Below, one piece after another: positions 57,377-64,000 of a stretch of DNA of 64,000 nt. This stretch comes from Streptomyces aidingensis (GTDB taxonomy: Bacteria; Actinomycetota; Actinomycetes; Streptomycetales; Streptomycetaceae), in contig NZ_FOLM01000008.1 in NCBI RefSeq assembly GCF_900112355.1, forward strand, positions 1 through 64,000, in the 5' to 3' direction. The notes under the pieces were generated by a model. That model saw only the letters and a program-made list of their open reading frames with translations. It made no database searches and was not told the DNA's origin. How positions within the stretch are numbered: position 1 is the first letter of the stretch; every line of letters starts with the position of its first letter. A program made the position numbers and the translations under genes.

Positions 57377-58009
57377 ATGGTGCGCGTCATGCTGGTGGAG
57401 GATCACCCGGTGGTGCGGCTGGGGCTGCGGACGGTGATCGAGACCCAGGCCGATCTGCGGGTGGTGGCCGAGGCCGCGTCGGCCGCGGAGGCGCTGCGGC
57501 TGGCGCGGGAGCGCCGCCCGGAGCTGGTGGTGCTGGCCCTGCGGCTGGAGGGCGCCTTCCAGGGGGCCGAGATCTGCCGGTCCGTGAAGCGGCTGCCGCA
57601 GCCGCCCCCGGTGCTGGTCTACACGGCCTACAACGCGCCCGAGCAGGTCACCGCCAGTTTCTTCGCCGGGGCCGACGGCTTTCTCTACAAGGGCGGCTCC
57701 TCCGCATCGCTGCTGACCGCCATCCGGGCGGTGCGGCAGGGGCAGCGGGTCTGGCAGCCGCTGACCGGGGAGGTGCCGGGCGGGCCCGGGCCCGAGGCCG
57801 CCCCGGCGCTGACCGCCCGGGAGCGGGAGGTGCTCGGGCTGATGCTGCTGCACCGCTCCAACCGGCAGATCGCCGACGCCCTGCACCTGGAGCTGTCCAC
57901 GGTGAAAAGCCATGTGCGCGGTGTGCTGCGCAAACTCGGGATCGCCACCCGGCGGGAACTGCTCTCCGGCCCGGCGCCCGGCCGCCCCGGGCCGGGATTT
58001 CCTCCCTGA
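57377..58009 (+). CDS. NarL-type response regulator lacking the phosphoacceptor Asp
   Basis: A 210-residue regulator: receiver domain (1-120) and LuxR-type HTH (about 140-190: LTAREREVLGLMLLHRSNRQIADAL, LSTVKSHVRGVLRKLG). The receiver has acidic ED at 8-9, Thr in YTAYN and Lys in LYKGG, but position 54, where Asp is phosphorylated, is Ala (VVLALRLEG). It cannot be switched by ordinary phosphotransfer. No kinase is adjacent. GGAGGTGGGCGG precedes ATG 57377. Confidence 0.88.
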   Translation: MVRVMLVEDHPVVRLGLRTVIETQADLRVVAEAASAAEALRLARERRPELVVLALRLEGAFQGAEICRSVKRLPQPPPVLVYTAYNAPEQVTASFFAGADGFLYKGGSSASLLTAIRAVRQGQRVWQPLTGEVPGGPGPEAAPALTAREREVLGLMLLHRSNRQIADALHLELSTVKSHVRGVLRKLGIATRRELLSGPAPGRPGPGFPP

Positions 58010-58051
58010 GGGAGGAAGCCGGGCGAGCGTCCCGGCTGGTGAGCTGGCGGC

Positions 58052-59386
58052 ATGACTCCGGCTACCGCTCTCGACTCCCTCGACCTGGCCGCCCGGCGCG
58101 ATCTGTCGGTGCGCGCCGCCGTGGAGCAGCGTCTGCTCTCCGACGACGAACCGCTGATCGCCCTGCTCGACCTCACCACCGTCCGCGACACCGTGCGGGC
58201 GCTGCACGCCGGTTTCGCCGAGGCCGCCGCCCCCGGCCAGCAGGTGCTGCACACCTTCGCGGTGAAGGCGTGCTCGCTGGTGCCGGTGCTGCGCCTGCTC
58301 GACCGGCTCGGCGTGGGCTGCGAGGCCGCCAGCCCCGGCGAGCTGGCGCTGGCCCGGGCCGCCGGTGTCCCGGCCGCCCGCATCGTGCTGGACTCTCCGG
58401 CCAAGACCACCGCCGAGCTCCGCGAGGCGCTGCGGCTGGGCATCGCGGTCAACGCCGACAGTGTCCAGGAGCTGGACCGGCTGGACGCCCTGCTGGCCGG
58501 CGGCCGGGCCGCCCCCGCGGGCGCCCTCGGCGTGCGGATCAATCCGCAGCTCGGCGCGGGCCGGATCGGCGCCATGTCGACCGCGACGGCCACCTCCAAG
58601 TTCGGCATTCCGCTGGCCGACAGCGGCGCCCGGGCCTGGCTGGTCCGGGCCTTTCTGGAGCGGCCCTGGCTGACCCGGCTGCACTGCCATGTCGGTTCCC
58701 AGGGCATGCCCACCGAGGTGATGGCGGCCGGTGCCCGCGCCCTGCTGGAGCTGGCCGACGAGATCAACGAGGCCGCCGGTGAGCGGCGGGTCACCACTTT
58801 GGACATCGGCGGCGGCCTGCCGGTGAACTTCGGCTCCGACGAGTTCAGCCCCACCCACGCCGACTACGCCCGGCAGCTGCGGGCCGCCGCCCCGGGCCTG
58901 TTCGACGGCCGCTACGGACTGGTCACCGAGTTCGGCCGGTCACTGGTCGCCAAGGCCGGTCTGGTGCTGGCCCGGGTGGAGTACGTCAAGACGGCCGGCG
59001 GCCGGCGGATCGCCCTCACCCATGCCGGCGCCCAGATCGCCACCCGGACCGTGTTCGCCCCCGAGGCGTGGCCGCTGCGGGTCGCCGCCTACGACGGGCG
59101 GGGCCGGCCCAAGGACGCCCCCGAGGTCCGGCAGGACGTCGCCGGTCCCTGCTGCTTCGCCGGTGACCTGGTGGCCCGTGACCGGCTGCTGCCCCGCCTG
59201 GAGCAGGGCGATCTGGCCGTGCTGCTGGACACCGGCGCCTACTACGCCTCGACACCGTTCGGCTACAACAGCCTGCCCCGGCCGGCCGTCTACGGCGTCA
59301 CCTTCGGTGCCGACCAGGTGCCGTCGCTGTCGGTGCTCCGCCGCCCGCAGTCGCTGGCCGAGCTGGTCGCCGAGTCCGGCGGCTGA
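58052..59386 (+). CDS. PLP-dependent decarboxylase (LysA/ornithine-decarboxylase family)
   Basis: A 444-residue fold-III decarboxylase. The PLP Lys72 lies in FAVKAC; HCHVGSQ and DIGGGLPVNFG bind PLP phosphate, and GPCCFAGDLVARD supplies the partner-subunit Cys. It is closest in plan to diaminopimelate decarboxylase but outside a lysine operon, so it may act on another basic or branched amino acid. Starts ATG 58052, 42 bp after the response regulator. Confidence 0.83.
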   Translation: MTPATALDSLDLAARRDLSVRAAVEQRLLSDDEPLIALLDLTTVRDTVRALHAGFAEAAAPGQQVLHTFAVKACSLVPVLRLLDRLGVGCEAASPGELALARAAGVPAARIVLDSPAKTTAELREALRLGIAVNADSVQELDRLDALLAGGRAAPAGALGVRINPQLGAGRIGAMSTATATSKFGIPLADSGARAWLVRAFLERPWLTRLHCHVGSQGMPTEVMAAGARALLELADEINEAAGERRVTTLDIGGGLPVNFGSDEFSPTHADYARQLRAAAPGLFDGRYGLVTEFGRSLVAKAGLVLARVEYVKTAGGRRIALTHAGAQIATRTVFAPEAWPLRVAAYDGRGRPKDAPEVRQDVAGPCCFAGDLVARDRLLPRLEQGDLAVLLDTGAYYASTPFGYNSLPRPAVYGVTFGADQVPSLSVLRRPQSLAELVAESGG

Positions 59387-59440
59387 GCACCGGCCGGTGC
59401 GCCCCGGCTCCCTCCCCGCTCCCGGCCCCGCGCAGGGCCT

Positions 59441-60142
59441 TCACACCGCCCGCACCATCTCGATGTAGCGCTCCCAGTCCCAGTGCGGACCCGGGCAGAT
59501 ACGGACAACGTCCGGCACCTCGTTGTGGCCGATGATGTGCTCCCGGTCCACCGGAATGCCGTACCGGTCGCAGATCCCGGCCACCAGCCGGGCCGAGGAC
59601 TCGTACATCGCGTCGGTGAGATAGGAGGGGTCGTCCGCCCAGCCCTCGTGCTCGATGCCGACGCTGCGCTCGTTGTAGCCGCGGTGCCCGGCGTGGTAGG
59701 CCACGTCCAGCTCCCGGGCCATCTGGGCCACATGGCCGTCCGCCGCGCGCACCACATAGTGGGTGGACGCCCGGTGCGAGGGGTCCTGGAAGACCCGCAG
59801 CGTGATGTCGTACGTGGCCTCCGGCATATGGACCACGACCCGGTCGATGCTGTAGTCGCGCGGCCGGCTGGCCCGCCGGAGATTGGCGGACGAGGCCGGT
59901 ATCCACTCCGCGCCCGGATGGTCCACCTCACCCGCCACCCGCGGCACTTCCGCCCCGGAATAGCGCCACCACCACTCCTCCAGCTCCTCCCGCCGGCTGT
60001 AGGCGGTGCCCAGCGCGAGGGCCCCCACCGCCCCCGTGAGCAGCGCCCGCCGCCCCGGGCCCCGGCGCCTGCCGCGCCGCCCGGCCCGTCCTGAGCCCCG
60101 CCCGGCCCGGGCCGAGGACCCGTCCCCCGTGATGTCCGTCAT
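59441..60142 (-). CDS. Tat-exported N-acetylmuramoyl-L-alanine amidase (amidase_2)
   Basis: A 233-residue exported hydrolase. Twin-arginine-type signal ([24 protein letters not shown]). Zinc ligands lie in [20 protein letters not shown] and PGPHWDW, with HNEVPD before. It cleaves peptide stems from glycan in wall turnover. The signal's multiple Arg runs may favour the Tat route. Confidence 0.88.
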   Translation of the reverse strand: MTDITGDGSSARAGRGSGRAGRRGRRRGPGRRALLTGAVGALALGTAYSRREELEEWWWRYSGAEVPRVAGEVDHPGAEWIPASSANLRRASRPRDYSIDRVVVHMPEATYDITLRVFQDPSHRASTHYVVRAADGHVAQMARELDVAYHAGHRGYNERSVGIEHEGWADDPSYLTDAMYESSARLVAGICDRYGIPVDREHIIGHNEVPDVVRICPGPHWDWERYIEMVRAV

Positions 60143-60347
60143 GACACCTCCCGGCCGGAACAACGCCGGTGCCGCCCTCCGCGGTTCCCCGTACGGACGC
60201 GTGCGCCCTCCGTCGCCGGTGGCTGTCAAGGGCGGCATAGCGCCAACCCCGGGCGGCCGGTGCGCTGCCGGACCGCGGCCCGGGCCGGCGCCGCCCGCCC
60301 CCGGCCCGCCGGGCGGGCGGGACCGCGCGCTTACAATCGGCCGCACC

Positions 60348-61526
60348 ATGCCGTACTTCGACCACGCCGCCACCACGCCCCTGCTGCCGGAGGCCCGGGA
60401 CGCCATGGCGGCCCAGTTGTCGCTCACCGGCAACGCCTCCGCCCTGCACGCGGCCGGCCGGCGGGCCCGCCGCACGGTCGAGGAGGGCCGGGAACGCCTG
60501 GCCGCGGCGCTCGGCGCCCGCCCCAGCGAGGTGGTGTTCACCAGCGGCGGCACCGAGGCGGACAATCTCGCCGTCAAGGGCCTGTACTGGGCGCGCCGCG
60601 CCGCCGACCCGCGCCGCACCCGGGTGCTGGCCAGCCCGGTGGAGCACCACGCCGTGCTGGACGCCGTGCAGTGGCTCGCCGGCCACGAGGGCGCCCGGGT
60701 GGACTGGCTGCCGGTGGACGGCCACGGCCGGGTGCATCCCGACGGCCTGCGCGAGGCCCTGGCCGCGGGCCCGCACGGCCCGGACGATGTGGCCCTGGTC
60801 ACCGTGATGTGGGCCAACAACGAGATCGGCACGGTGATGCCGGTCGCCGAGCTGGCCGCGGTCGCCGCCGGGCACGGCATTCCGCTGCACGCCGACGCCG
60901 TCCAGGCCGTCGGCCAGCTTCCGGTCGACTTCGCCGCCTCCGGCGCCGCGGCGCTCACCGTCTCCGGACACAAGATCGGCGGGCCCTACGGCATCGGCGC
61001 GCTGCTGCTGGGCCGGTCCTGGAGCCCGGAGCCGGTGCTGCACGGCGGTGGCCAGGAGCGCGAGGTGCGCTCCGGCACCCTGGACGTCCCGGCCATCGCC
61101 GGCTTCTCGGTGGCCGCCGAACTGGCCGTGGCGCACCGCGAGGAGTTCGCCTGGCGGATCGGCGGCCTGCGCGACGAGCTGGTCGCCGCGGTGCGGGCGG
61201 CCGTGCCGGACGCGGTGCTCGGCGGCGACCCGGACCCGGCCGGCCGGCTGCCCGCCAACGCCCAGTTCGCCTTCCCCGGCTGTGAGGGCGACTCCCTGCT
61301 GCTGCTGCTGGACGCCCAGGACATCGCCTGCTCCACCGGCTCGGCCTGCACCGCCGGGGTGGCCCAGCCCAGCCATGTGCTGCTGGCCGCCGGCGCCGAT
61401 CCGGAACTGGCCCGGGGCAGCCTGCGGTTCTCCCTCGGCCACACCACCACCAAGGACGAGGTGGCGGCGCTGGCCGCGGCCATCGGCCCGGCGGTGGCCC
61501 GGGCCCGCGCCGCGGGTCTGTCCTGA
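60348..61526 (+). CDS. Cysteine desulfurase (IscS/NifS type)
   Basis: A 392-residue PLP enzyme moving sulfur from cysteine to acceptor proteins. PLP Lys209 in SGHKIGG; active-site loop [11 protein letters not shown] with the persulfide Cys334. TACAAT lies 11 bases before the ATG. It precedes mnmA by 76 bp and very probably supplies its sulfur. Confidence 0.95.
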   Translation: MPYFDHAATTPLLPEARDAMAAQLSLTGNASALHAAGRRARRTVEEGRERLAAALGARPSEVVFTSGGTEADNLAVKGLYWARRAADPRRTRVLASPVEHHAVLDAVQWLAGHEGARVDWLPVDGHGRVHPDGLREALAAGPHGPDDVALVTVMWANNEIGTVMPVAELAAVAAGHGIPLHADAVQAVGQLPVDFAASGAAALTVSGHKIGGPYGIGALLLGRSWSPEPVLHGGGQEREVRSGTLDVPAIAGFSVAAELAVAHREEFAWRIGGLRDELVAAVRAAVPDAVLGGDPDPAGRLPANAQFAFPGCEGDSLLLLLDAQDIACSTGSACTAGVAQPSHVLLAAGADPELARGSLRFSLGHTTTKDEVAALAAAIGPAVARARAAGLS

Positions 61527-61602
61527 CGCCGCCGCGGAGCCGGCGACCGCCGGGGAATCGCTTGGCCGGGTGTCGGCGCCACCCCTTACCCTGGAGGGCG
61601 TT

Positions 61603-62721
61603 ATGACTGCTGCTCCCCGCCTCCGGGTCCTGGCCGCGATGTCCGGCGGCGTCGATTCGGCGGTCGCCGCCGCCCGTGCCGCCGAGGCCGGCCACGACGT
61701 CACCGGCGTCCATCTCGCGCTCTCCGCCAATCCGCAGTCCTTCCGCACCGGAGCCCGGGGCTGCTGCACCATCGAGGACTCCCGGGACGCCCGCCGCGCC
61801 GCCGACATCATCGGCATCCCCTTCTACGTCTGGGATCTCGCCGAGCGGTTCCGCGCCGATGTGGTGGACGACTTCATCGCCGAGTACCGGGCCGGCCGCA
61901 CCCCCAATCCGTGCCTGCGCTGCAATGAGAAGATCAAGTTCGCGGCGCTGCTGGACAAGGCCCTGGCGCTGGGCTTCGACGCGGTCTGCACCGGCCACTA
62001 CGCCAGGGTCGTGCTCCGCCCGGACGGCCGCCGCGAGCTGCACCGCGCCTCCGATCACGCCAAGGACCAGTCCTATGTCCTCGGCGTGCTGGACGAGCGC
62101 CAGCTCGCGCACTCCCTCTTCCCGCTCGGCGACACCGTCACCACCAAGGAGGAGATCCGGGCCGAGGCGGAGCGGCGCGGCCTGGCCGTGGCGCGCAAGC
62201 CGGACAGCCATGACATCTGCTTCATCGCCGACGGCGACACCCGCGGCTTCCTCGCCCGTCATCTCGGTTCCGAGCCGGGGGACATCCTCGACCAGGACGG
62301 CACCCGGATCGGCAGCCACGACGGCGCGCACGGTTTCACGGTCGGGCAGCGCAAGGGGCTGCGGATCGGCCGCCCCGCCCCGGACGGCAGGCCCCGCTAT
62401 GTGCTGGACATCTCCCCGGTGGAGAACACCGTCACCGTCGGCCCGGCCGAGGCGCTGGACATCACCGCGCTGACCGCCGTCCGGCCGCGCTGGTGCGGGG
62501 CGCCGCCCGCCGGACCGGGCTCCTACACCGCCCAGTTGCGGGCGCACGGCGAGGAGCATCCGGCCACCGCCGAGGCGGCCGGCGACGCGCTGCACGTCCG
62601 CTTCGAGCGGCCGGTGCGCGGGGTGGCCCCGGGGCAGGCCGTGGTGCTCTACGACGGCAGCCGGGTCGTCGGATCGGCCACCATCGCCGCCACCCACCGC
62701 CCCGTTCCCGCCGATCGCTGA
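61603..62721 (+). CDS. mnmA: tRNA-specific 2-thiouridylase MnmA
   Basis: A 372-residue enzyme making 2-thiouridine at tRNA position 34. P-loop SGGVDS at 14-19; catalytic Cys104 and Cys107 in NPCLRCNEK, and persulfide Cys206 in DICFIAD. TACCCT then GGAGGG precede ATG 61603, so it has its own promoter besides any read-through from the desulfurase gene. Confidence 0.97.
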   Translation: MTAAPRLRVLAAMSGGVDSAVAAARAAEAGHDVTGVHLALSANPQSFRTGARGCCTIEDSRDARRAADIIGIPFYVWDLAERFRADVVDDFIAEYRAGRTPNPCLRCNEKIKFAALLDKALALGFDAVCTGHYARVVLRPDGRRELHRASDHAKDQSYVLGVLDERQLAHSLFPLGDTVTTKEEIRAEAERRGLAVARKPDSHDICFIADGDTRGFLARHLGSEPGDILDQDGTRIGSHDGAHGFTVGQRKGLRIGRPAPDGRPRYVLDISPVENTVTVGPAEALDITALTAVRPRWCGAPPAGPGSYTAQLRAHGEEHPATAEAAGDALHVRFERPVRGVAPGQAVVLYDGSRVVGSATIAATHRPVPADR

Positions 62722-62778
62722 GCCGTCCCCTTCCCGTACCGCGAGAGTCCGGCCCGGGAAGCGGGTATAACGGACATT

Positions 62779-63525
62779 ATGCGTATTGCTGTCGCGGGTG
62801 GAACCGGAGTTGTCGGACGCCATGTGGTCGACGCCGTCACCGCCGCCGGACACGAGGCCGTGACCGTGGCGCGCAGCCGCGGTGTGGACCTCCTCACCGG
62901 CGCGGGCCTGGACGCGGCCCTGGCCGGGGTGGACACCGTCGTCGACGCGACCAATGTGAGGAGTATCAGGGAGAAGACCGCCGTCGAGTTCTTCGCCGCC
63001 GCCGGGCGCAATCTGCTGGCCGCGGAGGAGAAGGCCGGGGTCGGGCACCATGTGACGCTGTCGATCGTGGGCGTCGACCGCATCCCCGGCTACGGCTACT
63101 ACCGGGCCAAGCTCCGGCAGGAGGAGCTGGTCCGGTCCGGCCGGGTGCCCTGGACGGTGCTGCGGGCCACCCAGTTCCACGAGTTCGCCGGGCAGATGCT
63201 GGACCAGGTGCCCGGGCCCGTCGCGCCGGTGCCCCGGATGCACGTCCAGCCCGTCGCCGCCCGGGAGGTGGCCGGCCGGCTGGCCGAGGTGGCGTCCGGC
63301 CCGGCCCAGCGGATGGCGCCGGAGTTCGCCGGGCCGAAGGAGGAAGAGGTCGTCGACATGGCGCGCCGCCTGCTGCGCGCGCGGGGGCGGCGCCGGTGGC
63401 TGGTTCCGTTCACCTTTCCCGGCGCCGCGGGTGCGGCGATGACGGGCGACGCCCTGCTTCCCGACGGGCCCGGGCCGCGCGGCACCCAGACCTTCCAGGA
63501 GTGGCTCGGCGAAGCCGCCGGATGA
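62779..63525 (+). CDS. NAD(P)-binding SDR protein (NmrA-like)
   Basis: A 248-residue atypical SDR: AGGTGVVGRHVVDAV opens the Rossmann fold; GYGYYRAKLRQEELV holds the Tyr/Lys pair region. It resembles NAD(P)H-dependent redox sensors or epimerases; no substrate is indicated. TATAAC eight bases before the ATG gives a near-leaderless transcript. Confidence 0.82.
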   Translation: MRIAVAGGTGVVGRHVVDAVTAAGHEAVTVARSRGVDLLTGAGLDAALAGVDTVVDATNVRSIREKTAVEFFAAAGRNLLAAEEKAGVGHHVTLSIVGVDRIPGYGYYRAKLRQEELVRSGRVPWTVLRATQFHEFAGQMLDQVPGPVAPVPRMHVQPVAAREVAGRLAEVASGPAQRMAPEFAGPKEEEVVDMARRLLRARGRRRWLVPFTFPGAAGAAMTGDALLPDGPGPRGTQTFQEWLGEAAG

Positions 63526-63562
63526 GCCGCGCCCCGGCCCCGGCGGGCGGGTGACGCAGGGC

Positions 63563-64000
63563 TCAGCCCGGGCCGGCGAGTCCCCGGCGGCGGTTGGCGA
63601 GCACCGGTACCGCGGCGCGGGCCCGGTCCACCTCCGCCGCCGGATCGAGGTCGGCGACCAGCAGCCCGGGCTCCGGCCCCAGCGCCGCCCGCACCTCGCC
63701 CAGCGGGGAGACCACCAGGCTGTGGCCGATGCCGGCCGGCGCCCGGCCGGCCGGCGCCCGGCCCGCCGCGGCCGGGTCGGCCTGGCCGCAGGCGGCGATC
63801 CAGCAGGTGGAGTCCAGGGCCCGGGCCCGGACCAGCACCTCCCACTGCTCCCGCTTGCCCGGCCCGGCGCCCCAGGAGGCGGGCACCACGATCAGCCGGG
63901 CGCCGCGCTCCGCCAGCGCCTGGAACAGCCCGGGGAAGCGGATGTCGTAGCAGGTGGCGAAGCCGATCGGGACCCCCGCCGGCTCGGCCGTCACCAGCCG
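63563..64000 (-). CDS. Carbon-nitrogen hydrolase (nitrilase family), C-terminal part
   Basis: The last 145 residues of a nitrilase-superfamily enzyme; the start lies beyond the window. GFATCYDIRFPGLFQAL contains the catalytic Cys and PASWGAGPGKREQWEVLVRARALDST matches the conserved C-terminal half. A GRAPAGRAPAG repeat is inserted near residue 80 of this part. Probable amidase of the omega-amidase/NIT type. Confidence 0.88.
   Translation of the reverse strand, partial: RLVTAEPAGVPIGFATCYDIRFPGLFQALAERGARLIVVPASWGAGPGKREQWEVLVRARALDSTCWIAACGQADPAAAGRAPAGRAPAGIGHSLVVSPLGEVRAALGPEPGLLVADLDPAAEVDRARAAVPVLANRRRGLAGPG

Overview
The window is very GC-rich, with strong third-position G/C bias, frequent GTG starts, many 4-bp stop/start overlaps and several near-leaderless promoters. 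It encodes SpoIIE-type phosphatases, RsbW-like ATPases, GlgX, an Hsp18-type heat-shock pair and a monomeric isocitrate dehydrogenase. This points to the chromosome of a Streptomyces or close relative in the Streptomycetaceae. Nothing suggests a plasmid or prophage. No rRNA or tRNA genes were seen.

Layout. 1-12 kb: the end of an IS110-family element, a dehydrogenase and TetR pair sharing a palindromic operator, a heterodimeric ABC exporter, an RsbW-like ATPase, an enoyl-CoA hydratase, a lipoprotein L,D-transpeptidase and the glycogen debranching enzyme GlgX. 12-24 kb is an accessory island. It holds two CebR-type operators with no gene to control, an SnoaL-like gene broken by a stop codon, a degenerate CRISPR array read on the minus strand, a plus-strand AAA+/DUF234 ATPase lying between repeats, and a seven-gene type III (III-D-like) CRISPR operon: large Cas7-like RAMP, Cas10, Cas7-like, Csx10, tandem Cas7-Cas7 fusion, Csx19-like, Cas6. 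There is no Cas1/Cas2, CARF effector or recognisable Cas11.

24-38 kb: a PAS/GAF/PP2C phosphatase, an unassigned coiled-coil pair, a luciferase-like oxidoreductase, an EndoQ-like PHP nuclease fused to a UvrD helicase, a secreted protease and a sialidase, isocitrate dehydrogenase, and a DUF2829 (Tad2-like) protein. 38-43 kb: Hsp20 and its presumed regulator flanking two palindromic operators, then a lasso-peptide cluster (precursor, cyclase, RRE protein, leader peptidase) whose core closely resembles citrulassin.

43-50 kb: serine and glycine metabolism (sdaA, gcvH, gcvT behind a tandem glycine riboswitch; glyA is not between them), two SseB-family proteins and a TRIC channel. 50-64 kb: housekeeping and regulatory genes, including a thioesterase, an XRE regulator with a divergent epimerase, Dps, a second XRE regulator, a response regulator lacking its phosphoacceptor Asp, a LysA-like decarboxylase, a Tat-exported amidase, cysteine desulfurase followed by mnmA (sulfur transfer to tRNA), and a nitrilase-family gene cut by the window edge.

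The most unusual parts are the CRISPR/ATPase island, the citrulassin-like lasso cluster, the EndoQ-UvrD fusion and the chromosomal Tad2-like protein.
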